Source: Rhizomys pruinosus
Taxonomy: Eukaryota > Chordata > Mammalia > Rodentia > Spalacidae
Direction: 5' to 3'
Length of the DNA: 64,000 bases
NCBI GenBank assembly: GCA_009823505.1
Contig: VZQC01000610.1
Location: 2,007,956 to 2,071,955, forward strand
Shown here: piece after piece, positions 14,011 through 24,468 of the stretch
How positions within the stretch are numbered: position 1 is the first letter of the stretch
Layout of the letters: every line of letters starts with the position of its first letter
Program-made: the position numbers and the translations under genes
Notes under the pieces: generated by a model
The model's input: only the letters and a program-made list of their open reading frames with translations
The model's database searches: none
Told to the model about the DNA's origin: nothing

Positions 14011-14097
14011 TTTAAAAGGAGAGAAAAGAAAAAGTTTCAGCAGCCTTTACTGGGGAGATAGAGAAAATAATCTGGTAGTTCTATTAAAAAACAAACG

Positions 14098-14722
14098 AGC
14101 TGGGCTTGGTGGTGCACACCTTTAATCCTAGCACTCCGGAGGCAGAGGCAGGCGGATCTTTGTGAGTTCTACAGGGAGACCCTGTCTTGAAAAGACTAAA
14201 AAAAAACCAAACAACAACAACAAAAAAACGAGCTGCTGGGCGTGGTGGCGCATGCCTTTAGTCCTAGCACTCGGGAGGCAGAGGCAGGCGGATCTTTGTG
14301 AGTTCAAGGTCAGCCTGGTCTACAGAGTGAGTTCTAGGACAGCTGGGGCTACAGGGAGACCCTGTCTCAAAAAGACAAAAAAACAAAACAAAAACAAACA
14401 AACAAAAAACACCGAGCTGGGTGTGGTGGCGCACGCCTTTAATCCCAGCACTTGGGAGGCAGAGGCAGGTGGATCTTTGTGAGTTCAAGGCCAGCCTGGT
14501 CTACAGAGTGAGTTCCAGGATAGCTGGGGCTACAGGGAGACCCTGTCTCGAAAAGCCCCCCCCCCCCAAATAGCCTGGTGTGGTGGCACATGCCTTTAAT
14601 CCTAGCACTTAGGAGGCAGAGGCAGACAGATCTCTGTGAGTTCAAGGCCAACCTGGTCTAAAGAGCAAGTTCCAGGCCAGCTGAGACTAAAGGGAGACCC
14701 TGTCTCAAAAACACCAGAAAAC
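14098..14722 (+). repeat. Head-to-tail cluster of four B1 SINEs
   Basis: Four B1 elements in the same orientation follow each other through their A-rich tails: 14,098-14,200 (with an internal deletion after gagttct), 14,233-14,385, 14,415-14,556 and 14,572-14,722. The head motif gctgggcgtggtggc recurs in each. Successive insertion into A-rich tails is the usual cause. Confidence 0.9.
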
Positions 14723-14984
14723 AACAACAACAAACAAACAAACAAACATAAATCTCCCCTGCTCCCTGGTCTGTGGAAAGGCAGGGCAGTAGGTCCTGTG
14801 TAGAGAAGGCTCCGCTTGCAGGACCCGCTTTGACCACTGACAAGTCAGAGGTCAGTGTGATGCAGCACTGCTGAGAGGAGCCATTCGAGGGCCTGGAATC
14901 CACCCTGATCCCCTTTGAAATGTCAGGATGCTATGGGGTAGGAGGCAATATTTCAGGGAGGAGTTGAAAATGTTGGTTAAATAA

Positions 14985-15366
14985 CTGTGTTAGTTACTTT
15001 TCTGTAGCTCTGATAAAACACCAGGACCAAGGGAACCTATAGGAAGAAGAGTTTATTTGAGCTTAAGGTTCCAGGTTCCACAGGGATTAGGGCTCATGGT
15101 GGCATGGAGACAAAGTGAGGTGGCAGGGAGGCATGGTGAGGTGGCTTGAGCTGGAGCAGACAGCTAAGTGACACATCTTTAAGCTGACAGAGCAAGCAGA
15201 GTGAGTGGAGGTCTGGCAAGATCTCCCTAAGGCCACCCCAGTGACATGCTTCCTCCGTCAAGGCCCCACCTTCTAAGATCTCCCCAAACAGCACCGCTAA
15301 CTGGGGATAAAATGTCCAAATTCTTTGAGCCTTGGGGACAGCTTATTCAAACCCTCACAATAGCAG
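14985..15366 (-). repeat. LTR-type repeat, reversed
   Basis: It starts gttagttacttttctgtagctctgataaaacacca, continues with tttatttgagctta and ends near the caaggccccaccttct block. This is the layout of the reversed MaLR-type LTRs at 35,372 and 60,185. The family call is tentative. Confidence 0.5.
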
Positions 15367-15464
15367 TGAGGGTTTCCTTAAATATGCATGTCTCTGTAAA
15401 GTACCATAAATTCATCTGGATGTCCTGTTGCCAAAAACCTCTTTCTCTCTTTCTCTTTCTTTCT

Positions 15465-15606
15465 TTTTGGTCTTTTTGAGACAGGGTCTCCCTGTATGTA
15501 GACCCAGCTGGCCTGGAACTTGGTAAGTAGACCAGGCTGGCCTTGAACTCACAGAGATCTGCTTGCCTCTACCTCCTAATGCTGGGATTAAAGGCCACCA
15601 CCACCA
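15465..15606 (-). repeat. B1 SINE, reversed
   Basis: It has the standard reversed B1 layout, with a short insertion (tatgta) near its tail end. From 15,610 to 16,190 only a weak SINE relic (about 15,750-15,905) is visible. Confidence 0.85.
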
Positions 15607-16315
15607 GGTCAAGCCAGAAACTTCTATTTCCCCCTCCCTCCTCTTGTCTCCTGCTCATCCAGGGGGTGCTCAGCCCTAGGCTCCTCAAGACAATTGGCTC
15701 TCCACAAAACACGGCCTCCTAGCCTCATAGTCCTCAAAAGCAGCCTTCCTGGGACTGAGGATGTGGCTCAGTCAGTAAAGCATCTTCCTGGAACAGCAGT
15801 CCTGGACTGCCTGCCCTTCCTCCCTATCATATGGGTGATCTTCAATTCACAGCAATCCTCCTGCCTCAGCCTTTGCAGTGCTGGAATTAGAAGCCTGCAT
15901 GGTTGAGCCTGGCTCCTCAACCAGCCCTCTGTTCAGCCACCTCTTCTCTTGCCCTAGAGGTTTATGTAGGGAAGCCAGGTTCTGGAAAAGGACCCATTTG
16001 CTTACACCATGTCCCTTGGAAGGAGACTACACAGTCTAGGGCACCCTGAAGCCCTGGGTCCCCTGGAAGAGGGGTGTGCAGAATGGGCTTGGTCTCTCTC
16101 AGCAAGTAGACTTGCACTCCAAGTCTGAGCTAGTCCCTGGGGGAGCAGCCAGCAGCCGCTACCCTGGGAGGTGATTGTGGCCATCACTGGAGGACACAGC
16201 AGGTGTTCCTAGTCCCGGTGACAGTGGACACCCCTCCCCCTACTTCTCGCGCCTGCTTGACACCAAGGCCCGCCTGAGGCTCCTCTGCACCCGCCAATCC
16301 TCCTGGGTCCCCTCC

Positions 16316-16552
16316 AGTCCCCTGCTCTCCCTCTCACCTCACCTCCCCTCCCTCTCCCCTCCCCCCTCTCCCTCTCCCTCTCCCCTCCCCCTCTCTCCTC
16401 CCCATCTTCCCTCCCCCTTGCCTCCCTCCCCTTCCTAATCCTTTCTCCCTCCCCACCCCTCCTCCTCCCTTCTCTCCCCCGACTCCGATTCTCCCCATCG
16501 CTTTCTCTTCCCCTCCTTATCCTTTCCCCCCACCCCCCTCCCCTCCCGCCTC
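16316..16552. repeat. Polypyrimidine (C/T-rich) tract in the Glt1d1 promoter
   Basis: About 235 bp of almost pure C and T on the + strand (CCCTCTCCCTCTCCC-like units) lies directly upstream of the exon 1 CpG core. Such homopurine/homopyrimidine mirror-type tracts can adopt triplex DNA and often drive TATA-less promoters, but no function is shown here. A corrupted version appears near 6,840-6,960. Confidence 0.8.
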
Positions 16553-16634
16553 CAGAACCTGCGGGAGCGGCGGGCAGGACCTGGCCCACCCGATCCCCAC
16601 CCTCCGCAGGGAGCCGGGTGGCTGCGGCCGCGAC

Positions 16635-16702
16635 ATGCGGCTTCTGTTCCTGGCTGTGCTGCGGCCGCACACGGGAAACGCGGTCACCGCCGAGCGTTTG
16701 CG
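16635..16702 (+). CDS. Glt1d1: Glt1d1 exon 1 (coding part), start codon to first splice donor
   Basis: This is the start of glycosyltransferase 1 domain-containing protein 1, a predicted GT-B-fold glycosyltransferase of about 346 residues in mammals. The ATG lies in a GC-rich context (GCGACATGC). It opens 22 codons plus two bases: MRLLFLAVLRPHTGNAVTAE, then RL and a split Arg. This matches my memory of the mammalian GLT1D1 N-terminus, including the RPHTGNAVTA stretch that follows the first beta strand. The donor is GTAGGT at 16,703. The phase (2 bases left over) fits the first base of exon 2, giving CGG. It sits inside a CpG island with no TATA box. The 5' UTR limit cannot be seen. A second, corrupted copy at 7,292-7,360 is judged an assembly duplicate. 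The identification rests on recalled family sequence, not on a database search. Confidence 0.92.
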
Positions 16703-17297
16703 GTAGGTGCGGGCGGCGCTGGGCATGAGCTTCTCGCCCAGGGTCTGGGATGTTGGACTGGGCCTGGGCTCCCCATTCGCGTGCGCAAACGGCAAGGCCA
16801 GAGCGGGGCGCGCAGGTGCTCCGCGAGGGAATGCAGCCGCGCAGGGCGGTCCCGCGGTCTCTGCCCTGTCCTCCTGTCCGGCTCTATTGTGAGCCCCCTG
16901 GGATGCGGCTAGGGGCGGCCGGATCTGGGCAGACCTAAGGCTCAAGAAAGGCTTCGGTGCAGCGATGGGGCTTAGGCAGAATGGCCTGGGATGGCAGAGG
17001 AGGACTCACGTGGCCGCAGAGGGGCGGAGGGTCCAGGTAGATGGCCCAACACGCACGTGCGGAGATACAGGGTCGGTGTTCTGAAGTAGTCGCCGCTTCC
17101 GCCTGTACTCCCTCTCTGCTTATCTTCAGAACTCTTGTCGGGCCTTCCTTCTGCCTTCTGTGTTTTACCTGTTTGTCTGGCCCTAAGCCTGGCGCCGGGA
17201 AAACAAGATGGAAGGTTCAAGCAGGGCTGGTCTGTATGAGCAGGAGGCAGGAATGACCCTGTGCCCAGGGCTGAGGCCTGGATTCATATTCTTCATA

Positions 17298-17302
<5 letters not shown>

Positions 17303-17344
<42 letters not shown>

Positions 17345-17395
17345 ATCTCCGTCTCCTCTCTTCTTTCATCTCCTCTTCTCTCTCTCTAAATGGCT
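17303..17395. repeat. (CT)n microsatellite and CT-rich flank
   Basis: About 18 CT units are followed by imperfect CT-rich sequence in intron 1. The noisy copy near 8,005-8,055 has a different length. Confidence 0.9.
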
Positions 17396-17867
17396 TCCCC
17401 TCTGTGGGTTTCCTCACCACTGAACAGAGCCGTTGTTTTGGGTTCCTCCAGCCCTCTCTGGTCCCTTCCATTGTCACAGCTCTAAAGTCCATAGTGAATG
17501 ACCAATGGAGGATGGAGGCTTCCTGACGTTTCCTGAGGAGTTGGCAGGGTTTTGCTAGGTGAGTTTACCTTCCACCCAAACCAGGGACCTTCATGTCCCT
17601 TGAATGAGCTCAGAAGAGAGGAAGCCCACTGAAGGCTGGGGCTGGGTTGGATGGAGCTCACCATAATGGAAAGAGAGATCTGGAAACAGAAATGGAGAGG
17701 TCATCCCAGAGGGTGATTGGTGCAACAAACCTGCCATGTGAGATGGGCAGTCCTTTAATGCCAGCACTCACTGGTGGATGTCTGTGACACGGAGGCCAGA
17801 CTGCTCCACATAGTGAGATTCACACCAGCTGGGACTACAGGGAGACCTTGTCTCTAAAAAAACAACC

Positions 17868-18630
17868 ACAGCCTGGGAGTGGTGACACACGCCTTTAATC
17901 CTAGCACTCGGGAGGCAGAGGCAGGCGGATCTTTGTGAGTTCAAGTGTGAGTTCAAGCCCAGCCTGGTCTACAGAGTGGAGTTCCAGGACAGCTGGGGCT
18001 ACAGGGAGACCCTGTCTCAAAAAGACCCCCCCCCCAAAAAAAAAAGAAAGAAAACAGAACAGGGTTGAGCCGTAGCTCAGTTGGTAGAGTATTTGGCCCA
18101 GGAATTGTGCAGTGAGTCCTTGGATTCTGTCCTGAGCTCAGCATAAACAAGGTGTGGTAGTGCACACCTGTAGCAGAAAGATTAGGAGTTCAAGGCCATC
18201 CTGGGCTACTGAGGAGTTCCCAGCCAACCTAGGACACAGGAAACCCTGTCTTAAAAACAGAAACATGGGGCTGGAGTGGTGGCTCAGCGGTTAAGAGCAC
18301 CAACTGCTCTTGCAGAGGACCTGGGTTTGATTCCCAGTACCCACATGGTGGCTAAAAACCATCTTTAACTCCAGTTCCAGAGGAATCTGACGCCCTCTTC
18401 TGACCTCCGAGGCATTGCATGACATGGGTACACCAACCTACATACAGACAGTACACTCATACACATAAAAAATAATAAATAAAGCCGGGCGTGGTGGCGC
18501 ACACCTTTAATCCTAGCACTTGGGAGGCAGAGGCAGATCTTTGTGAGTTCAAGGCCAGCCTGGTCTACAGAGTGAGTTCCAGGACAGCTGGGGCTACAGA
18601 GAGACCCTGTCTCAAAAAGACCAAAAAATG
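17868..18630 (+). repeat. SINE group: B1, tRNA-like B4/ID-B1 composite, B2, B1
   Basis: B1 at 17,868-18,040 contains a short duplicated tgagttcaag. A composite at 18,061-18,265 starts gccgtagctcagttggtagag, a tRNA-derived head, and ends B1-like. B2-type follows at 18,267-18,480 and B1 at 18,482-18,630. All lie in one orientation. Confidence 0.85.
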
Positions 18631-18888
18631 AATAAATTAATTAATTAAAAAAATAAAACAAACAAACCTAGAAACAAACAAACAAACAAACAAAAAAGAG
18701 CAAACAAGATAGCTTGCCCAGGAGAAGGACTCCTTTACATAACTGTGTCCAGGGTAGACTGCCAAGGTAGCATACACTGAGGCCACAGGGAAGCTCCCAG
18801 CCCGATCTGGGAGGGCAGGCTCTGGAAGGGATAACAAACAACACAGGTCCTGTACAAACTTGAGCTGCTTAAGAAGCAAAACAAGAGC

Positions 18889-19866
18889 CTGGAGAAATGG
18901 CTCAGCATTTAAGAGCTCTGGCTGCTCTTGCAGAGGACCCAGGTTCAGTTCCCATCACCCACATGGCAGCTAACAACCACCCATAACTCCAGACAACCAC
19001 TCATGACTCCAGTTCTAGGGGATTTGATGCCCTGTTCTGGCTTCTGTTGGCACTGTGTACATGTGGTGCATTTACATACATGCAGCCATAACATACACAT
19101 TAAAAATATTAAAATAGGGGCTGGAGACATGGCCTAGTGAAGAGTGCTGACTGCTCTTACAGAGGACCAGGGTTCAATCCCCAGCACCCACATGGCAGCT
19201 GAGAACCATCTGTAATGCCAATTCCAGGAGAACTCCAGTTCCAGGGGAATCCGACACCCTCTTTTGACCTCCTTGGCATTGCATGACATGGGTGCACAAA
19301 CCTACATGTAGACAATACATTCATACACATAAATAAAATAAAATAAAAAATTAAATTAAAAAATAAAAATATTAAAATAAAAACAAATTTTTAAAGGAGC
19401 AGAAGAAAGGGAGGCTCACAGGAGGGTAGTGAATTTATGGACAACTCCTAGGAAATCAGATTGGAAAGATAGATATCCAGCTACCTTATACACATGGTAG
19501 GAAGAACAGTTTGTGTTTAAGATTAACATTTGAGGGGCTGGAGAGATAATTCAGTGGTTACAGAGTGGCTGCTCTTATACAGGTCCTGGGTTCAGTTCCC
19601 AGCATTCACATGGCAGCTCACAACCACCTATAACTTTAGTTCCATGGAACCTGATGCCCTTTTCTGGCATCTGTCAGACTGCATACATGTGGTGCACAAT
19701 ATATATGCAGGCAAACTCTACACATAAAGAAAATACATTAAAAAAAAATTTTTTTTTTGTCTTTTTGAGACAGGGTCTACCCTTTAGTCTCAGCTGGCTC
19801 ACAGAAATCCGCCTGCCTCTGCCTCCCAAGTGCTAGGATTAAAGGCATGCGCCACCACTCCCAGCT
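18889..19866 (+). repeat. SINE group: three B2-type elements (+) and a deleted B1 (-)
   Basis: B2-type copies lie at 18,889-19,115, 19,117-19,390 and 19,536-19,745. Each begins gctggag, carries a GGTTCA-type B box and ends in an A-rich tail. The second carries the CTCCAATTCCAGGAGAA-like duplication. A reversed B1 at 19,755-19,866 lacks its middle. Confidence 0.85.
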
Positions 19867-21139
19867 TAAAATTTTAATATTTAAACATTAACTACCTATC
19901 ATCTAGCATTTAACTCTGTAGATGGGAAAGATTTCTTTTACCCATCTGAAGGAATGAACTGATCATAGTAAACACACCCAGATTTATTATATGCAAGGGG
20001 ACAGTCACAGCATGTAATTAGTAACCTAGAAGCTTGTCTACCCTTCCCTTGGGGAAGAGGGTTTGGAGAATGTGCATTATTCTTAGGGGGATAATAAATT
20101 ATTTTTAGGGGTCTTCAATGGGCCTGGAGAAGCTCACAGTATCCTGGGATGAAGTTTTTGACCCATGGAACAGTGCGTGGGTTGTAAGTGATTCTTATGG
20201 AATACAGAATAGCAAAGTTGGATGCAGAGGCATGTGACAAAGCTCCATCCAGGTGTGATGACACACTTCTGTTTTCCATGCAGTATGAGCTTAGTGCATG
20301 GCAACTCAGGGGAAGAATCAGAGGTCACTGTTTTCCTTGACTGGAGGATCTGTATGATCAGGAAGTAGAAGACTTCAGCATAAAGCCTCTTCCAGCACCT
20401 GCTGCTCTCCACGTTCCTTTAATTTAAAACAGTATGACAATATGCTGTATTTTGGGGTGATCATCTCTGGACCCCTAGAGTTCTGTTCCTTAGACTATAA
20501 ACTCATATTTCCAAGGACCCTTACTCCTGTGCACCCCCAAGAGCATGTCTTACTTTTGTCCCAATTCCATGGAAAACTCATTTGGCTGCTTATTCGTTCA
20601 CTCCTTCCTTCAGTCGCACTGTAGGTTTGTTGTGCATCTGTGACCCTGGTGGCTTTTGGAGTGCAGAGGAGATCGAGGCAGGCAGGGCCTCCAGCCTGAG
20701 TGCAGGTCCTCTTGATTTATTTGCTCTTTTTTCCTAGCATGTGCTAAACAGAGCAGAGCTTGCTCTTGGTGCCTGGGTACCTGTTCCAAGCCCTTCAGTT
20801 CAGGGCTGATTGGAGGGTGAAGAAGGCGGGAAAAGCAGAAATTGCTTGAAGACATTGTCTGCCCTAGAAAGCTTAGGTCTCTCAGAATGAGATGTAGGTA
20901 CCCTGTGTCGGGGGTTGGCGTTCCTATGGTGACTCCCTGTGAGCCCATCAGCAGCAAGCAGAGAGAACTGAAGGAAGTCTATAAATACTCTCTGGAAAAG
21001 ACCAGGATGACCTTCAGATGACTCTGTGTGACTAGAGTTCCCAACAGCCCAGCAGGATAGGGTATCTGAGTTAGAAAAGATTGGATTTAAAGAAAGAAGA
21101 AATAGTTCCATTCTGGATACCCTGTTTATCAGTGGAAAT

Positions 21140-21250
21140 GAACTCTGCACCAGGCCTGGTGGTACATTTCTGTAGTCCCAGTTAGTCTAGAGGCTGAGGC
21201 GGGGGTGGTGGAGGTGTCACTGGAGTTCCAGGCCTGAGCAATAAAAGAAG
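21140..21250 (+). repeat. Diverged B1-like fragment
   Basis: The motif ggcctggtggtacatttctgtagtcccagtt followed by gaggctgaggc fits an old B1 head. The 3' part is lost. Confidence 0.55.
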
Positions 21251-21256
21251 ATCCCC

Positions 21257-21495
21257 GGGGCTGGAGAGATGGCCTAGCGGTTAAGAGCGCCGACCGCTCT
21301 TGCAGAGGACCCGGGTTCGATCCCCAGCACCCACATGGTGGCCGAGAACCGTCTGAAACTCCAATTCCAGGAGAACTCCAGTTCCAGGGGAATCCGAGAC
21401 CCTCTTCTGACCTCCGCGGCATTGCACGACACCGGTGCACAAACTTGCATGCAGACAGTACATTCATACACATACAGAAATAAATAAAATTAAAA
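21257..21495 (+). repeat. Young B2-type SINE with intact Pol III boxes and target-site duplication
   Basis: The element starts GGGGCTGGAGAGATGGCCTAG, has an A-box-like TGGCCTAGCGG and B box GGTTCGATCCC, and contains the 17-bp tandem duplication. It is flanked by the 14-bp repeat AAAAGAAGATCCCC (21,243-21,256 and 21,496-21,509). Many CpGs remain, which suggests recent insertion. Confidence 0.9.
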
Positions 21496-22275
21496 AAAAG
21501 AAGATCCCCATCTTTAAGTTTTTCTTTGTCAACATACCTAGTACATAGGCACCTATGCTAAAATGTGGCTACATTTGTTTGGAGGGTACGGAGTGCTCTG
21601 GAGGCAAAGGGCCATGTAGCTGAGGTTGACCCTAAACTCCCGATATCCCCACCCCCACCCCAGTATTGGAAATTGAACTTAGGACCTCAAACACAATAGG
21701 CCACACCTTGAATTTCGGATCCTCCTCCTATATCTCTCTAGTGCTGGGGTGCAAGGCTTGTGCCACCACATCTCACTAGAAAGTTTTCTGACTGTGGGAG
21801 CAACCCAGTCAGCAGTATTCCTCCATGGCCTGTGCTTCAACTCCTGCCTCCAGGTTCCTGCCCTGTGTTCTTACCTTGGGCTCCCTCAGTGATGAACTGT
21901 GTATGACCTGGGAGATGTAAGGTGAATAAACCCTTTCCTTCCCAAGTTGGAATTGGTAAGTGTGTTTTGCCACCGCAAACTAGAAGAGAAATTGGTACTG
22001 AGAGTGGGGTATTGCTGTGACAGATCTGACCTTGGTGTTCTGGGGAGGATTGTGGAAGTGTTTGGAACTTTGAACTAGAAAAGCCATTGTGTGCCTAGGT
22101 TTGTTGCTGTGGAGCTTGGAATAGTTATGCTGAAAGAGCTGCAGAGGATGGAGGCCTGGCTTGTGAGGCTTCAAAGGGAAGCAGAGGCCATCAGAGCTAT
22201 TTGTATGATAATTTTGAATTGAGAATCTATGGGTTCTGTCTGCTGGGGCTGAAGAATCAGCTGTGAAACGTTTAT

Positions 22276-22680
22276 TTTATTGATTGACTGATTGATTGAT
22301 TGATTGATAAATTGATTCTTTATTAGTAAAGCGATTTGACTTCTGCCAAAAAGACAACGACCTAGACAACCCAGACCAACTCTCCTCTTACAGTTAAATG
22401 CTTTATGGACAAGAACAGAAAGTCCAAACCAGGTGAAACAATAGAACAAAGAGAGTCCAGAGCAGATTTTTATGAGTATGAGTGTATGAGTGTACTGTCT
22501 GCATGTAGGTTTGTGCACCCATGTCGTGCAATGCTGCAGAGGTCAGAAGAGGGCATCGGAATCCCCTGGAACTGGAGTTAAAGACAGTTCTCAGCTGCCA
22601 TGTGGGTGCTGGGGATGGAACCTGGGTCCTTTGCAAGAGCAGTCAGTGCTCTTAACTGCTAGGCCATCTCTCCAGCCCCA
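22276..22680 (-). repeat. (TGAT)n and B2-type SINE nested in the MaLR element
   Basis: About six TGAT units lie at 22,280-22,310. A reversed B2-type SINE follows at about 22,468-22,680, ending aggccatctctccagcccc. It lacks the 17-bp duplication. Confidence 0.85.
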
Positions 22681-23557
22681 GTGAAACCTTTGTTTTACCG
22701 GGACAATTGATGATGGTTAGCTGGGGCTGAAAAAACAGCTGTAAGTAACAAGAGATCAGCATCATTGTGGTGAAATCTTCTGGGAAGAATTTCCTCAGGG
22801 TCAGCACACAAAAGCTATGGTTCAGAGAAGGCCTGAGCTTCCTTCTCAAGCCAGAAGCAGGAATTGGTAATGGGCAAGAATCTCCTCTATGGTTCTGGTG
22901 TTGAAATGTAAAGGGGGTCACAGAGCAGCTGAAGCTTGGCATTGTGAGAGGCCACAAAAGGCCATTTTTGAAAGTGCAGCCTTGGTTGCAGTGAAGACCC
23001 TGGGATTGTAGAGGTCATGAAGAGAAGCTGAGGGTTTGCACCAGGAGAGGTCAGAAGGACCAACTGGTGAAGTGCTGCCTCAGTTTCAGTGGAGACCCCA
23101 GCTTTTTGGAGATGCCAGGACCATGGGAAGACCACCAAGAGCAGCAGGTGTGGAATGGAGCTGGCCTAGGCCTGAGTGAGCTGTGTGTGCCATGGACGGC
23201 AGAGTCAGAGAAGGGGAGCTGCCGAAACCCTTTGGAGCCCAGAAGATTGTGAGTGAATCCCAGATGTCCAGCTTTGAGGTACTTTGCTGGACTTAGGTTT
23301 TGCTTAGGTGTGCCTGATTCTTCCCTTTGAAATAAGACAGTACTTGTTTTGGATTTTACAGGAGCCCACAGTTAAGAGACTTTTAAAAGAGACTGTGAAC
23401 TTTTGAGTGTTTGGGTTATTAAAGGACTGTGGGTTGTACTGTCTTATGTTGTGATATTAACATTAACATCCTATCTTGGGGACAAGAAATGGAAAAGTTT
23501 AATAGTGATGTGTTTTGTTTGTCAAGTTGACAAGGGGTCAATTGTGCTAGATAGCTT

Positions 23558-23695
23558 TTTTTTTTTTGGTCTTTTCGAGACAGGGCCTCCCTGTAGCCCC
23601 AGCTGTGCTAGAACTCACCTTGTAGACCAGGCTAGCCTTGAACTCACAAAGATCCGCCTGTGCTGGGATTAAAGGTGTGCGCCACCACTCCTGGC
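23558..23695 (-). repeat. B1 SINE nested in the MaLR element
   Basis: A reversed B1 with a T-run start and a small deletion before tgctgggattaaagg interrupts the internal-to-U3 junction, so it is younger than the host element. Confidence 0.85.
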
Positions 23696-24317
23696 ATAGT
23701 TTTAGTGTCAACTTGACACACCTGGGTTGAGGGAGCCTCAATTGGTGAATTGGCTCCATTGGACTGGGCTGTGGCTGTGTCTGTGGAGTATTATCTTGAT
23801 TGTTGAGTTATGTGGGAGGGCCCAGCCCACTGTGGGTGGTGCCACCCCTAGGCAGGTTGTTATGTACAGTATAAGAAAGCAGGCTAGGCATGGGCCAGGG
23901 AAGCAACCCAGTAAGCAGCACTCTTCATGGCCTGTGCTTCAGCTCCTGCCTCCAGGTTCCTGCCCTGCATTCCTACCTTGGGCTCCCTCAGTGATGAAAC
24001 GTGACCTGGGAGATGTAAGGTGAATAAACCCTTTCCTTCCCATTAAAAAAAAAAAAGTTTTCTGACTGTTCCATTCCACAACCTCCCTGTGACCGAGTTC
24101 CTTCCGTACGTCTGTGGAGCTTCCAAAGATCCTTGAGGAATGCTGGGATGCCCTCGGCTCCCAGGAGCCCACTGTCAGGGTCAGGTCAGCTTGGGGAGGA
24201 AGTGTTGCATCAGAATTGATGTGAACATTGTCCTGAGGCCAGACTGTTGTGCAATAGGTGGCAGTTACTTTTGCTCCACCGGAGCTTGGTGTACAACCTG
24301 TTTTTTTTTGTTTGTTT

Positions 24318-24468
24318 GTTTTTATGGTCTTTTTGAGACAGGGTCTCCCTGTAGCCCCAGCTGTCCTGGAACTCACTCTGTAGACCAGGCTGGCCTTGAA
24401 CTCACAAAGATCCGCCTGCCTGTGCCTCCCAAGTGCTAGGATTAAAGGCGTGTGCCACCACACCCAGC
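24318..24468 (-). repeat. B1 SINE, reversed
   Basis: It is near-consensus for this genome, with a (TTTG)n-type tail region at its start. Confidence 0.9.

Larger units (their letters stand above)
16190..17080 (+). promoter_or_regulatory. Glt1d1: CpG-island promoter region of Glt1d1
   Basis: GC content and CpG density rise sharply around exon 1, with runs such as GCGGCCGCGAC and GCGGGCGGCGCTGGGC and many CpGs downstream to about 17,080. No TATA box is visible at the expected distance. This fits a dispersed, housekeeping-type promoter. The upstream half is dominated by a long pyrimidine tract ending about 90 nt before the ATG. The transcription start cannot be fixed from sequence alone. Confidence 0.7.
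21796..24053 (+). mobile_element. Processed retrocopy of an ERVL-MaLR-type transcript (R-U5-internal-U3-R-polyA)
   Basis: The left end begins exactly where transcription should start in the LTR. In the right-hand LTR copy, TATAAG (23,870) is followed 28 bp later by gggaagcaaccc (23,898), and the element itself begins gggagcaaccc at 21,796. After a short R-U5 comes TGGTACTGAGAGTGGGG (21,993-22,009), similar to the tRNA-Leu primer site of ERVL elements. About 1.7 kb of non-coding internal sequence follows. The right-hand LTR stops 17 nt after AATAAA in a poly(A) run. A 16-bp repeat, AAAGTTTTCTGACTGT, flanks the whole (21,780-21,795 and 24,054-24,069). These are hallmarks of L1-type mobilisation of an LTR-element RNA. 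It carries nested B2 and B1 insertions. I see no coding capacity. The family name is from memory. Confidence 0.75.

Noticed and set aside
12512..21090. A true tandem gene duplication of the Glt1d1 5' region
   Set aside because: The pattern of perfect blocks next to indel-shredded blocks, the N at the junction and the exact 126-bp contig-end overlap fit gap filling much better than evolutionary divergence.
21257..21330. A possible tRNA gene (A and B box, GGTTCGATCCC)
   Set aside because: The tRNA-like head belongs to a B2-type SINE with an A-rich tail and target-site duplication. No cloverleaf anticodon arm is kept. The heads at 18,061 and 29,505 were rejected for the same reason.
22652..23252. 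Open frames within the internal part of the MaLR-type element
   Set aside because: MaLR internal regions are non-coding. The frames are short, on both strands, and show no gag or pol motif.
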